56,181 nt of DNA from a virus: IMG/VR virus record IMGVR_UViG_3300021420_000040, positions 1 through 56,181 of that record. The stretch is one strand, 5' to 3'. The notes beneath the pieces are model-generated. The model was not told the DNA's origin and did not search any database. It worked only from the letters and a program-made list of their open reading frames with translations. Positions 22,924 to 32,647 of the stretch are shown one piece after another (the first letter of the stretch is position 1; each line of letters begins with the position of its first letter). The translations under genes and the position numbers were made by a program.

Positions 22924-23448
22924 ATGCGAAAACCGCGTGTGCGAAGACACGAAGTTGTCCAGCCGCTTGATGAATCCTACCGCCTGATCCCACTTACGCA
23001 AGGGAAAAATGCCATCGTGGATGCAACTGATTACGAATGGATCAAGCAGTGGAATTGGTGTTCTATTAAAATTGGGAATAACACATATGCATCTGCGTTT
23101 GATGGAAAGAAAAATGTTTACATGCACAGGAAGATTCTTAATCCTAAAAAAGGATTGCAGGTAGATCACATCAACCGTAACGGATTGGATAACAGGAGAG
23201 AAAATCTTCGTCAATGTTCCCGCGCTGAAAATTCTTGGAATACCGAGAAGCCCGTCACTAATACCAGTGGTTTTAAGGGAGTCTATTGGGATAAATCTAG
23301 GAGGAAGTGGCTTGTGCTCGTAAAAAAGAGGGGTAAATGCTTCAGTGGTGGAAGATTTACCCTTAAGGAACAAGCCATTGAATCTTACAATGAGTTGGTA
23401 CGAAAGCATCATGGTGAATTCGCCCTATTGAATCCGTATCGTCAATAG
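22924..23448 (+). CDS. HNH-AP2 homing endonuclease
   Basis: A 174-residue product on the strand opposite to its neighbours. Residues about 58-100 are an HNH nuclease (MHRKILNPKKGLQVDHINR, then NGLDNRRENLRQC, then ENSWN). Residues 115-165 are an AP2 DNA-binding domain (GFKGVYWDKSRRKW, then FTLKEQAIESYNELV). This pair is typical of mobile phage homing endonucleases. A GGGAGGACCG ribosome site precedes the ATG. Lower GC than the flanks suggests recent arrival. Its end overlaps the convergent gene by 7 bases. Confidence 0.9.
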   Translation: MRKPRVRRHEVVQPLDESYRLIPLTQGKNAIVDATDYEWIKQWNWCSIKIGNNTYASAFDGKKNVYMHRKILNPKKGLQVDHINRNGLDNRRENLRQCSRAENSWNTEKPVTNTSGFKGVYWDKSRRKWLVLVKKRGKCFSGGRFTLKEQAIESYNELVRKHHGEFALLNPYRQ

Positions 23449-23612
23449 CGTCTGCCGCTCCGACGCTTGGTCCTTTTTGCTGAATGTTTCACTTTTCTCT
23501 TCCGGCCAGCAACATATACCTCTTTCGCATGAGTCGGGATGTGGTGGATATGAGTGTAAGCCCTGTATTTCCTGTATGATTCAGGACTTTCGAAATGCTC
23601 AGTTCCGGGCAT
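23442..23612 (-). CDS. Small basic protein
   Basis: A 56-residue product (MPGTEHFESPES) with a His-rich middle (YTHIHHIPTH) and a very basic tail (KRTKRRSGRRY). It starts 2 bases after the previous stop. A nucleic-acid-binding or virion role is possible. Confidence 0.5.
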   Translation of the reverse strand: MPGTEHFESPESYRKYRAYTHIHHIPTHAKEVYVAGRKRKVKHSAKRTKRRSGRRY

Positions 23613-23614
23613 AG

Positions 23615-23770
23615 CTACGCCCTCTTCCCGTCCCGGCGCTTGTGGACTCGGACGGGCTGCTTCTTGGTTCTGTGAAGCGATTTGCCGCGCCCTTTCATGC
23701 GGCGCTCTTCTCCATATTCCTTGGCCGAGGTTTCTGACTGCGGTTCTTGCCCCTGACCTCTAACTTTCAT
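23615..23770 (-). CDS. Small basic protein
   Basis: A 51-residue product (MKVRGQGQEPQSE) that becomes strongly basic (RMKGRGKSLHRTKKQPVRVHKRR). AGGAGAATCTAC precedes the ATG. It lies between the ejection-protein gene and the preceding small basic gene. Confidence 0.5.
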   Translation of the reverse strand: MKVRGQGQEPQSETSAKEYGEERRMKGRGKSLHRTKKQPVRVHKRRDGKRA

Positions 23771-23780
23771 GTAGATTCTC

Positions 23781-25637
23781 CTATTTGGCTCCCGCGAGCC
23801 ACCTTTGAACCGTAGGATTCGCTAGAAATCGAGCGAGCGCTCTCTGAATCGGAGCGTACCGAGCGCCGTAAGGTCGAGATTCGTACCGTCCGAAGCCTCC
23901 GGATAGCTGTTTTGCCCGCTCCTGAATCATCTTCAGCCGCCATTCGACCGGATCGAACTCTGGCTCAGTCGGTGCCGGCGGAGTTTTCTTCAAATTCACC
24001 GGAGTTGATTCCGGATACGTTGGCTTCTCCGGAAGCGCGGCCTCTTTCACTGTTTTCGGCAATCCCCGAGCTTGCTGAATCTTCTCCTGCATCAACTGTA
24101 ATGCCGCCTGCGCGTTTCCGGCTCCCTTGTACCGGGAGAGCATCTGCTGGGCGATGGAATACTGCTTCGGATCAGAGAGAATCGACTGCACGTACTCGGG
24201 ACGAATTTGCCTCGTGACCGGGTCGAACGCTGCAAGTACGCGCGCGATGGGAGAGCCGTTCTTTACTGCCGTGTTGTACCAAGTGTTTTCGAGTTTCGCC
24301 CAATTCTTCTGCGCCACGTTGAACCGATAGGACTTATTCTCGGCAGCGGCCATCTTTTCCATCTGGTCACCGATGATCTTCTTGGCCGCAAGCGTGGCGG
24401 CGCGCTCGTCTCCTTCTAGAGCGTAGGCAGCCTTGCCGAGTTCGCTGTAATAGCCGTGCAGCTTGTCGAAGGTCATGCCGGCGGCGTTCTTTCCCTCGAT
24501 TCGAGCTATCTCTTCGGGCGTGAAGGCCCCCGAAGCCTTGTATCGCTGGTAGGCCGCAAGATCGCCGGCGCTACTGAGGTCTAGGGTCCTACCTCCGATT
24601 GCAGGACCAGTCGATTTACCGGGGATGGGCGATGTTTCCTGCAAGATGCGGTTTACGACTGTCGGAACCTTCTCCGACCCCTTGAGTCCACCTTCCACGG
24701 CGTCCTGTATTTGGGTGTGCAGAGCCGACGTATCGGCGGTTCCTCCGACCTCCGGATACAATGACTTGGCAACCGCTGTTTCCTGCTCTCGGAGCGTTTG
24801 CAGGGAGTCTCCGAGTTGCTTGGCGCTCTGTTGCACCTCTCCGGTAAGCTGCTGGCGCTGCGCTACGCCTGTCTTCGAGGCTTCGGTCTTAGCTTTGGCC
24901 GCTTCGGTGGCTTCGGCGTGCTGCTTGTCGATGTCTCCGATCTTCTGGCGCTCGATGTCCCGCGATTTGGCCAGTTCCTCTGCATTCTCTCCTGCTATTT
25001 TCTTAGTAAGTTCGGCGTGCTCAGTCTTCAATTTGGCGAAATTCTCCGTTTCCGCCTGCCGAGCGAAGTTTTCTGCCGTCTTACCGACCCCGATGTAGCT
25101 TTGAATCGGTGGACGGACGGCCTCAGTACCGATTTCGGGCGATCTTGCCATAAGGGCCATAATCGCCGCTTTTGTCAAATCTCTCCCCATCGGAGTTGCG
25201 AGATCACCCCCTTTCCGAACGCCCGAAATCCACTGGGCTGCTGACGGACCCAGCACTTTAGCGAGTGGACCAAATCCAGTCGATCCTATGAGGGCCGAAG
25301 CCTCGGCGTACTTGCCCTGCTTTATGTACTCCCGGGCTTGCTGGATCGCCTGCAACGGATACTCGGCGGTCGATTTCGTGTCGTTATAGGCCGCTTTTGC
25401 CAGTCGAACAGGAGCAGCGCCCACCGGAGATAGGGCTTCCGTTAGGTTCTGTGGCGGCGTGGCGAATCCCGACACCACATCCGAAATGGGCTGCTTCACC
25501 ATCTCATCGACACCTTGCCGAATCCCCTGTACGGCGCGGTCTCCGGCCCCGGGGCCTTGAAAGGGCAGCCACTTTCCGCCGTCCCACTGGAATTTCTCTC
25601 CAGTCTTGTCGTCCGTGAATATGTAGGTCTGCGGCAT
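23781..25637 (-). CDS. Probable DNA-ejection / internal virion protein
   Basis: A 618-residue product. It opens with a short domain (YIFTDDKTGEKFQWDGGKW) found at the start of several phage internal proteins. Helical regions, a long coiled coil (about residues 185-285, Ala/Glu/Lys-rich) and a Pro-rich segment near residue 540 follow. It has no Cys. Position after the tail propeller and next to two other helical Ala/Gln-rich proteins matches the ejection-protein trio of podoviruses. Not confirmed by a family match. Confidence 0.55.
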   Translation of the reverse strand: MPQTYIFTDDKTGEKFQWDGGKWLPFQGPGAGDRAVQGIRQGVDEMVKQPISDVVSGFATPPQNLTEALSPVGAAPVRLAKAAYNDTKSTAEYPLQAIQQAREYIKQGKYAEASALIGSTGFGPLAKVLGPSAAQWISGVRKGGDLATPMGRDLTKAAIMALMARSPEIGTEAVRPPIQSYIGVGKTAENFARQAETENFAKLKTEHAELTKKIAGENAEELAKSRDIERQKIGDIDKQHAEATEAAKAKTEASKTGVAQRQQLTGEVQQSAKQLGDSLQTLREQETAVAKSLYPEVGGTADTSALHTQIQDAVEGGLKGSEKVPTVVNRILQETSPIPGKSTGPAIGGRTLDLSSAGDLAAYQRYKASGAFTPEEIARIEGKNAAGMTFDKLHGYYSELGKAAYALEGDERAATLAAKKIIGDQMEKMAAAENKSYRFNVAQKNWAKLENTWYNTAVKNGSPIARVLAAFDPVTRQIRPEYVQSILSDPKQYSIAQQMLSRYKGAGNAQAALQLMQEKIQQARGLPKTVKEAALPEKPTYPESTPVNLKKTPPAPTEPEFDPVEWRLKMIQERAKQLSGGFGRYESRPYGARYAPIQRALARFLANPTVQRWLAGAK

Positions 25638-26650
25638 TAATGCGTCGAAATCGTCCCAGTTCTCCCGGGAGGCGGTCCCGGAGGCGGCGGAATTGTCGGC
25701 CCGCCGACATCTCCCACGGCATCCTTGATGCTGTTCAGGATGTCTTGATACTCGGCCTTGGAATAGGCTGCCGATTCGTAGTGCGCCCTACCGATAATCG
25801 GTAATCCCGGCTTCCGGCCCCTGGTAAGCAAGTCCTGTCGGTGCGCGGTGCCTCCAAACACCCTATCTGCTGCCTGTGCTAGCCTTTGGCTGTCCCCGGG
25901 AGACGGGTTCTCCGGAGGCGGAGTCTTTAGCAAGTTCAGCACATCCGGAGGAATAGGCTTCGTCTTGGCCGAATCGGCGATCCAATCGTCATAACTACCG
26001 CCGGGATGAGTCTTGAGCCACAATTCGAAGGGCGTCTTGGTGCCGCCTTCTCCAGTTCCCGGTTCCTTCGCCGGCCCGAGCCTCACATATTGCTTGGTAG
26101 CGTCCCGAGGCCCCGGAACCTTTCCGGTAGGATCGTATTGCCAGCGGTAGCCACCGAAAACCTCGGTCTTCAGTTCCTCTTTGGGCGGTGTTCCGGATTC
26201 GGAACGCGATGACAGGAATCGGTTGTAGTCCTCCATCACCTTTTCGGGTGCCATGCCAGCGTCGAGGCTGCCGATCAGGCCGGACATGACCCGCTTTTCG
26301 AGTGGCGTGGCATCCGGTCTATTCGCGTATTCGAGCAGCGAAGATCGGAACTTCTCTTTGTCTACCGCTGGCGGAGCACCGGGAGTCAACTGCTGCATCT
26401 TGTATCCGGTCGCCGGGCTGTAGGTGAATCCTGCGAGGCCCCCATCGGGTGTCTTCTGAACGCCTTCAGGTTGCGCCTGCCCGAAAGCGGAGAGTTTCTG
26501 CTGAATCTCCTGAATCTGAAGCTGGGCCATCAACTGCTTCAGCTTGTCCGCAGCCGCTTGGGTAGCCTGATCGCGGTTCGCAAAAACCGCGTTGGCAGCG
26601 TCGTTTCCCGCCGATCCTACTACCCTCGCAAATGATCCGAAGCTACTCAA
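25637..26650 (-). CDS. Probable internal virion / ejection protein
   Basis: A 337-residue product with a helical N-terminus (DQATQAAADKLKQLMAQLQI) and a Pro-rich C-terminus (PPPPGPPPG). It shares one base with the 618-residue gene and its start overlaps the upstream stop. No family recognised; assignment is from position and composition. Confidence 0.5.
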   Translation of the reverse strand: MSSFGSFARVVGSAGNDAANAVFANRDQATQAAADKLKQLMAQLQIQEIQQKLSAFGQAQPEGVQKTPDGGLAGFTYSPATGYKMQQLTPGAPPAVDKEKFRSSLLEYANRPDATPLEKRVMSGLIGSLDAGMAPEKVMEDYNRFLSSRSESGTPPKEELKTEVFGGYRWQYDPTGKVPGPRDATKQYVRLGPAKEPGTGEGGTKTPFELWLKTHPGGSYDDWIADSAKTKPIPPDVLNLLKTPPPENPSPGDSQRLAQAADRVFGGTAHRQDLLTRGRKPGLPIIGRAHYESAAYSKAEYQDILNSIKDAVGDVGGPTIPPPPGPPPGRTGTISTH

Positions 26651-27285
26651 GCGTTCACTCCCAGAAGACTTCCGACATCATTGAATAGGTCGGGACTCGT
26701 CGGAGTAAAGGTATCGCTTTGGTTTCCGCCCGAGATCGGCGTGTTGATGTACTGATTCGGAGGCGTCAATGGGAGATTCCCGCCACCCGGATTTGCATTT
26801 GCCAGTTGCAGGCGTTGGAGTTGCTGGAGGAAGAGTTGGAATGCCGGGGTCATGTTTTGTTGCTTCGGAAGGTACTGCGCGATGGCCGAAGCGTATGAGA
26901 TCGGCAGACCTAGTTGGGTCATCACTTGTTGCAGTGCCGTTTGGTAGTTCTGTTCCGCTAACGGAGCAAGGGCTTGGGACTCTTCCGACGCAAAGATGCC
27001 CGGAGCCTGCGCCAATCCTCGGGAAGCAAGGTCACCCTGCACCTGATTGCCGATGGCCTGGGTCTGCGCTGTGGTGATCGGCTGTGTCGCTGCGTTGATC
27101 TTGGCACTCAGTTGCGCCGGCGTCAGGCTGGTGATGGCGTTTTCTTGGTTCTGGAGTGTCTTTTGTTCGCTCGCAGCTTCATTTCCGGCGACAAGATTAC
27201 CGATCTCCCCGAGGCCGAGGCTGGTCCCGGAGGCGATTGCTGGAAAACTCGGGCTAGAGAAGAAGCTGCCTAGTGATCCGGCCAT
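26647..27285 (-). CDS. Probable internal virion / ejection protein
   Basis: A 212-residue, Ala/Gln-rich, mainly helical product. A hydrophobic N-terminus (FPAIASGTSLGLGEIGNLVAG) could insert in a membrane. It has the size and composition of the smallest ejection protein. It overlaps the next gene. Confidence 0.5.
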   Translation of the reverse strand: MAGSLGSFFSSPSFPAIASGTSLGLGEIGNLVAGNEAASEQKTLQNQENAITSLTPAQLSAKINAATQPITTAQTQAIGNQVQGDLASRGLAQAPGIFASEESQALAPLAEQNYQTALQQVMTQLGLPISYASAIAQYLPKQQNMTPAFQLFLQQLQRLQLANANPGGGNLPLTPPNQYINTPISGGNQSDTFTPTSPDLFNDVGSLLGVNA

Positions 27286-27287
27286 AT

Positions 27288-27560
27288 TTACCCCGGCGTC
27301 CCGTAAAGTTGGTCCACCAAAGCCGCTTGAGCCGATGGAGACAATCCCTGCCCGGTATTTGCTTGCGCATTGGCCGAAGCTCCGCCAGCCTGTTGCGAAG
27401 CCTGCTGAACTTGGGTCGGACTCAGGACATTGGCTGGTGGAAGCGTCGGCATTGTCGGCGTAGATGGCTTATTCACGTCATTGTAGATAGCGCTGCCAAC
27501 GCCAACGCCGGCGCTGCCGATACCCGCAATCGCAGCAATAATCGGAAGAATTGCAGCCAT
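27288..27560 (-). CDS. Small protein with N-terminal hydrophobic helix
   Basis: A 90-residue product that begins with a glycine-zipper-like hydrophobic stretch (ILPIIAAIAGIGSAGVGVGS) and continues as a Pro/Gln/Ala-rich tail. It is probably a membrane-active virion protein of the ejection group. Confidence 0.5.
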   Translation of the reverse strand: MAAILPIIAAIAGIGSAGVGVGSAIYNDVNKPSTPTMPTLPPANVLSPTQVQQASQQAGGASANAQANTGQGLSPSAQAALVDQLYGTPG

Positions 27561-27568
27561 ATTCGCTC

Positions 27569-28072
27569 CTAGAGCATCTTCGAGTACAGCCGTTCAATCG
27601 GTGTCCAGCCCAAACGCTCGAAAATAGCTCCAACATCCAAATGCAATTTCACAGCGGTCATCAGCTTCACGACTCCGCGTTCCTTCATCGACTTTTCAAC
27701 ATATTTGAACAGGTTGATCCCAATTCGGCCCTTCCGGTAGTCCGGGTGAATGAAGAAAATATCGGTAATCCCATGCAGCGTGCTCTTGTAGTGCAAGTGC
27801 GGCACGATCATCCCGACGTGATAGCCGATGAGCTTCCCCGGGTCCCAAGCTGACTTCTGGATGTTTCCGTCCCTCGCTGTGACAATGTGCAAAACTCCCT
27901 TGTCGGCTAGTTCCTTGTATCGGGACACGTCGATGTCCAGCTTGATCGTGTCCTTGTTCAGCGCGATCTCTTCCCAATGCTCTTGGAGGAGTTCCTGCGC
28001 TTCCTCGAAAGCGGTATCGAATGGCTCGACCGCGTAGACGATCATCTGTTTGGTTTCTACGAGCGTGCTCAT
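27569..28072 (-). CDS. GNAT-type N-acetyltransferase
   Basis: A 167-residue product. The core (KLIGYHVGMI, then ITDIFFIHPDYRKGRIGINLFKYVE, then GAIFERLGW) is the acetyl-CoA fold of GNAT enzymes, with RKGRIG as the pyrophosphate loop. Similar genes are common beside podovirus tail genes; the substrate is unknown. It starts in an ATGA overlap with the tail propeller gene. Confidence 0.75.
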   Translation of the reverse strand: MSTLVETKQMIVYAVEPFDTAFEEAQELLQEHWEEIALNKDTIKLDIDVSRYKELADKGVLHIVTARDGNIQKSAWDPGKLIGYHVGMIVPHLHYKSTLHGITDIFFIHPDYRKGRIGINLFKYVEKSMKERGVVKLMTAVKLHLDVGAIFERLGWTPIERLYSKML

Positions 28073-30867
28073 GAGATCACCAAGGGCGTGCCCACTGCTT
28101 TCAAATAGATTTGAAAGTCGAAGCGGCTGAGTTCGAGATGCCCAGACCCGCTGATAACTGCATGGAACCTCAGTCCTTCGATCTTCGGCCCGCAGAACAC
28201 TTCAAAATCTCCCGCCGCCGGAATGGTGTAGCTCCGTGACGGTTTTGCGACTCCGTTTACATAGGGCGTAACAGTTAAAATGGTCGAGCCGCTGGTCTGC
28301 ACCCCACGGATCGCAATTCGACGCCACTGAAGTTTCTGATCTTGGGGATTTCCGAAGGCTTCTGGAGTTTGGACGCTCCAGACTACCGGGGTAACGCTCG
28401 ACGATCCCGTATACCATTCCGCATCTCCGGCCTGCCAGCGTTGCATGGTGCCGTCATTCAACCCCCCGAAAATGGTCAGAGGATTGGACGAAATCGGACG
28501 CACCTGCGTCATTGCACTGATTGAGGAGGGAAGGTCTATCGGTCCGCCCCAGCACTTTAACACAAGATCGTAGTTCAAGATGCGGGTAAGTGCGCCGGCG
28601 GAGTTACCAATCGGAATGGCCATCACGTACATTGGGGGATTGGCCGTCAGGCAGCCCTGCGCAGCCGGAATCCAGTTGGCATCGGCTACAGTGATGTCGG
28701 ATACGTCGTAATCGTTCGTCGGGAAGAGGTATGGCCGCATTTCCTCGGAAATGACCGTATCCTGAACCCCGTCAAAGAGAGCCACCCCAAGGTGAGCATA
28801 TCGAGCCACGCCGTATCCCGGCACAAACCAGATCGACCGGGGAGCGAAACAGCCCATATCGGAACGGATTCTCTGAATCGAGAAGTTCGACGACCCGAAC
28901 ACACCGACAATCTGATACCCGGCATAGTTCTTGAAGGCGACGAGCGAACCCTCGGGAGGGATACCTTGGGCCGAGATGGTGAACGTAGCGAATCCCATGC
29001 CTTCGGTGCCATCGTCCTTATCGAGAAATGCTTGGTTGATCGGATTCCATGAGATCGGGTTATCCACGTCCGACATTCGAATGGAGCATGGCCCATCGAG
29101 GCCCGAAGTCGTGTTCGAAGGGTAGGTATTGAGCACCCAGAGCGACCCGGCATAGACAACAATGTGTCCAGCGCCGGGAGGAGGCGGTGCGGACGACTGA
29201 ATCGAGCCTTGATTGGTCCAGATGATCGTTCCATCGGCTATTTGCTGGCCGAGGACAGCCGCATTGGTCCAGATTGGCTCGGTCCCGCTACTTTCTCCGC
29301 CCTGTGTGGCTTTGAAGTAGTAGGTTTCCGGGATGGCGTTCGGCTGAATGATGCTATTTACCGCGTACTGGGAACTTGCAGCCCAAGGCGGATAGGCCGG
29401 CAAGAATGTGTTGGTGATCGGAGTCGTCGAGACGATAAATGATCCAGTAGAAGCTCCGCCGGAAGCGTTGGGATTGCGAATCTTGAACGTCGATCCTGAA
29501 ACGGATAGAACCTGGAAAACGCCGTCATAACTAGCGTCCGACATGCCTGTAAGAATCACTCCCGACCCAACTGGAAGATTCGTCGAGGTCAATGTGGCCG
29601 AAGTGGTGACGGTGACTTGATCGTGCGACACCGATACCGACGTGATTGGAGCGGCAGTACCTCCGACTCCACCGAAGGCCGGATTTACACTCGTTCCTGT
29701 CGCATCGGAATAAAGCTGTGGCGGATAACCGTTCCCGAGGGCAATGGCGACTCGATTCGTGAACTGAACCATCTGCGGTAGTATCGAAACAAGCCCGACC
29801 ACCCCTCCCGAGGGAGTTGACGAGCCTTGTCCCGTGATCCCTGGTCCAGTCGTGCCGCCGCCACCCGCCCCCCCTGACGGGGCTTGTCCAAATCCATTCA
29901 AGAAGCGCGGAAAGTAAGCAACGATATTGGCGCTAGTGTACGACACTGGAATAGGTCCCGATGGCATGACGAACAGCGCTGTTTGCGAGGTCGTATCTGA
30001 TCCCGGAGGGCTGTTTCCTGCGGAAATATTTCCTTCCACGGAAGCTACGCCGGTATCTAACCCCCCAGCGACGATCATCTTGGCCCCGGAGATTGGATTG
30101 TTACTCACGGCTAATATTGTCCAAATTCCATCTAATGAAGCTGGCGTGAAGCCGGTGGCATCAACCGTCGTTCCCACTGCTGGGAAGCTGGCGAATGCAG
30201 AGGAAGGGAATGAGTACTGAATCACATTTTGACCGCCTTGGATGAAAGAATTAGTGAGCGATGGAGTCTGACTGAACGCCACTGCGTTTCCTAAGTCAAC
30301 AAAGGTGGTTTGCAAAGTGAGTGGATATGGCTGGGGCACAGGCAATCCTAAGCCTGATAGTAGAATCTCTCCTGCCGCCGGACCTCGGTAGATGTTGTAG
30401 CCAAAGGCCCCTGGGACCGTATTCCAACTGAGATTCACTTTATGATTGGCAGCAATTGTGATGTTCGCCGGCGCAGACGCCATCGTTTCTCCACCCACTC
30501 CGTCAATGGCTGTCACGATGTAAAAATAGGTCCCGGCTGCAAGTGAACCGCCCGCGCCACCATCAGCAGCCGCTAGGTTGGCCACGGCTCCCAATGGCCG
30601 GTCGAGTGCCTGCTTAATAGCCAGATAATAGGAATTGACTCCCGTCGGAGCAAATAGGAAATCTTCGAGGAATCGGCCAGCAGTAGTCTGGATTGCTCCA
30701 TTTAGCCAGTTGATGATTGCCGACCCGTCGCAATCGGTCAGCGCTCCCCGATTGGTCATAATTAGGTTCGAGGCGCGAGACACGGCTCCCTTGGGGATGG
30801 TGAAAGGGTCTGTCTCCGCGTGGACGCCGCGAAGGAAGGGACCGAAATTGAGAGGCTTAAGCGCCAT
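28069..30867 (-). CDS. Tail protein with β-propeller (P22 gp10-like stabiliser)
   Basis: A 932-residue product. The opening (RGVHAETDPFTIPKGAVSRASNLIM, cut by variable linkers) is typical of podoviral tail proteins that cap the portal tube. A fibronectin-like insert follows near residues 105-190 (GTYFYIVTAIDGVG). The second half has propeller repeats (VAFKNYAGYQIVGVFG, then MGCFAPRSIWFVPGYG, then VALFDGVQDTVI). It probably closes the head-tail channel. Family is inferred from these patterns and its position. Confidence 0.6.
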   Translation of the reverse strand: MALKPLNFGPFLRGVHAETDPFTIPKGAVSRASNLIMTNRGALTDCDGSAIINWLNGAIQTTAGRFLEDFLFAPTGVNSYYLAIKQALDRPLGAVANLAAADGGAGGSLAAGTYFYIVTAIDGVGGETMASAPANITIAANHKVNLSWNTVPGAFGYNIYRGPAAGEILLSGLGLPVPQPYPLTLQTTFVDLGNAVAFSQTPSLTNSFIQGGQNVIQYSFPSSAFASFPAVGTTVDATGFTPASLDGIWTILAVSNNPISGAKMIVAGGLDTGVASVEGNISAGNSPPGSDTTSQTALFVMPSGPIPVSYTSANIVAYFPRFLNGFGQAPSGGAGGGGTTGPGITGQGSSTPSGGVVGLVSILPQMVQFTNRVAIALGNGYPPQLYSDATGTSVNPAFGGVGGTAAPITSVSVSHDQVTVTTSATLTSTNLPVGSGVILTGMSDASYDGVFQVLSVSGSTFKIRNPNASGGASTGSFIVSTTPITNTFLPAYPPWAASSQYAVNSIIQPNAIPETYYFKATQGGESSGTEPIWTNAAVLGQQIADGTIIWTNQGSIQSSAPPPPGAGHIVVYAGSLWVLNTYPSNTTSGLDGPCSIRMSDVDNPISWNPINQAFLDKDDGTEGMGFATFTISAQGIPPEGSLVAFKNYAGYQIVGVFGSSNFSIQRIRSDMGCFAPRSIWFVPGYGVARYAHLGVALFDGVQDTVISEEMRPYLFPTNDYDVSDITVADANWIPAAQGCLTANPPMYVMAIPIGNSAGALTRILNYDLVLKCWGGPIDLPSSISAMTQVRPISSNPLTIFGGLNDGTMQRWQAGDAEWYTGSSSVTPVVWSVQTPEAFGNPQDQKLQWRRIAIRGVQTSGSTILTVTPYVNGVAKPSRSYTIPAAGDFEVFCGPKIEGLRFHAVISGSGHLELSRFDFQIYLKAVGTPLVIS

Positions 30868-32103
30868 TTAAGGAATTACCCACCCTCCGCCGAGATTGTA
30901 GGTGACCTCAAGTTGGTTCCCCACATCTCCAATCTGTTTTGGCCCGGTGGTAACCATGTTTTGCTTAAACCAACTGGTCAGACTCGTTTCGAAGTCCTTC
31001 TTGAGTGCTTGGTAGCCCTGCACGTCCTGTTCCGCCAGCTTCACCCGGGCGAGTCCGTAAATCGGCATGAGTGGACTCCAATCATCGGGTATGAATACGG
31101 TGCTCGTGGCTTGACCGGGCTGATAGTTAATCTGGAATGACCGCCAGCCGTGAAAGAAGAGATTCAGTTCGAGCACCGGAGCGCCGACATTGTGAGGCAC
31201 AGCAATAGTTCCGCCGAGTCCTCGGATTAAGTTTTGAAATGTGTTTGCCGATTGCCCGTTGTAGGCCATCATCTCCGAATCGACCTGAATCATCCCGTCG
31301 GTCAGAAGGAATCCGCCGATGTTGGTAGCCGGAGCGTTCGTTTGAATGGCTGTCATGCCGCTCGATAGCGTCGTCGATGATCCGCTTCGGGCTGGTTGTG
31401 GCCAGACTTCGAGCATCATGCGGTCAGTAAGAAGCGTGGTGGCCACTTGGGTCAGAACGGAAGCTGTGATCGAATTTCTGCGAAAGAAATTGCCGGATTT
31501 GTCGGGCATGAGCGGGTACCCGTCATACCAGACATCGGGAATCGACTCCCATTTCCCGTTGATGACATACATCGGCTGTCCGACCTGCGTTTGCACGCCC
31601 GAATAGTCGATCAGCCCTCCGCAGATCGCGCTGGCAAGAGTCAGGCAATCATTCACCCAGTTAAATAAAGTCCAGGCCGAGAAGCTGTCACCATTCGTGT
31701 CCGGCAAATAGGCTGTATTCCGAGTGGGAGGAGCCGAGGGAACGGTTCCGCCCGTCGTCACGTTGACAACCCCATTCGATGCAGCGGGTATCGGGAGATA
31801 GGATGTTTCCGTTCCCGCCCCGAGATACCCGATATACACGTTGACGTTGACCGTTCCGGGAGGAGACACTACGATCATGTCGATGGCGTTCTGACCCCCG
31901 GAAAGAGTGACAGACTCTTCGGCGGTAGGAGTCGTCTCCCCCCATTGATTCGTAGCGGTGACTTGAATGAAGTAAGTCCCGGGGGTAAGCGTGGCTCCGG
32001 CAGTTGTGGCAGCGACCATCGAGGTGATGATCGGGACAGAAAGCGTCTGCGGCTGGTCGGTAATCGCCTCTCGAATCGCTTGGACAATATCACCTACGAG
32101 CAT
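30868..32103 (-). CDS. Structural protein, probable head-tail or tail adaptor
   Basis: A 411-residue product. Residues 1-25 and 150-220 form helical segments around a fibronectin-like insert (TPGTYFIQVTATNQWGE). The C-terminal 100 residues are mixed (SPLMPIYGLARVKLAEQDV). It ends one base before the propeller gene starts. The same type of insert in the neighbour suggests domain shuffling. Confidence 0.5.
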   Translation of the reverse strand: MLVGDIVQAIREAITDQPQTLSVPIITSMVAATTAGATLTPGTYFIQVTATNQWGETTPTAEESVTLSGGQNAIDMIVVSPPGTVNVNVYIGYLGAGTETSYLPIPAASNGVVNVTTGGTVPSAPPTRNTAYLPDTNGDSFSAWTLFNWVNDCLTLASAICGGLIDYSGVQTQVGQPMYVINGKWESIPDVWYDGYPLMPDKSGNFFRRNSITASVLTQVATTLLTDRMMLEVWPQPARSGSSTTLSSGMTAIQTNAPATNIGGFLLTDGMIQVDSEMMAYNGQSANTFQNLIRGLGGTIAVPHNVGAPVLELNLFFHGWRSFQINYQPGQATSTVFIPDDWSPLMPIYGLARVKLAEQDVQGYQALKKDFETSLTSWFKQNMVTTGPKQIGDVGNQLEVTYNLGGGWVIP

Positions 32104-32113
32104 TGTCTCTCCC

Positions 32114-32157
32114 TAAAAAAGAACGCGGGGCTTGGGCCTGACGGCCTCGGCCCCGCG
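32114..32157 (-). terminator. Rho-independent terminator inside the late operon
   Basis: Read leftward, CGCGGGGC (32157-32150) pairs with GCCCCGCG (32131-32124) and is followed by TTCTTTTTT. It separates the capsid-decoration genes from the tail genes. It would raise capsid messages over tail messages unless antitermination occurs. Confidence 0.75.
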
Positions 32158-32177
32158 CATGCCGGAATAACCTCGTT

Positions 32178-32636
32178 TTAAGCCTCGCCGTAGACCTCGA
32201 CATCCATCGTGGCCGCTGGAGAAGTTCCGCCGAGCGTCGGAGTAACGTTGACGACCATTGCCGGCGAGTTTCCAGGTCCAAGCAAAGTTCCGGTCGCTCC
32301 GCCGCCGGCGGTCGAGAAGTCCACGAGGAAGTTAAACACGCCGTCATAGTAGGCCGTCGAACTGAGCGTGACGGCAGTCGAGAAGTTTCGATCTTCGACT
32401 ACCACCGTGTTCGTGCCGTCGGTGATGGCAATCTGGAGTTTCGTGAGTGTCGGAGTGGTGCCGGCCCCATTGTAAATCTTGACCCGAACCTTGCCCCGAT
32501 ACACGGGTTGGGCAAGCGACCCCGTAGAAGGGACTGCCGACGCCGATCCCGAAACAACGGCAATAGCAGTTCGGGAGACTAGAAACCCAGAACCGTATCC
32601 CGGTCCTGCGGTTGCGACAGAGTTCACAATGGCCAT
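32178..32636 (-). CDS. Virion β-protein, paralogue B
   Basis: A 152-residue product homologous to its upstream neighbour. Shared segments include VKIYNGAGT, DGTNTV, TAGGGATGTL and TLGGTSPAATMD. It is β-rich and probably a decoration or other high-copy capsid protein, given its place just after the capsid gene and just before the terminator. No named family recognised. Confidence 0.6.
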   Translation of the reverse strand: MAIVNSVATAGPGYGSGFLVSRTAIAVVSGSASAVPSTGSLAQPVYRGKVRVKIYNGAGTTPTLTKLQIAITDGTNTVVVEDRNFSTAVTLSSTAYYDGVFNFLVDFSTAGGGATGTLLGPGNSPAMVVNVTPTLGGTSPAATMDVEVYGEA

Positions 32637-32647
32637 AACTGCTCCTT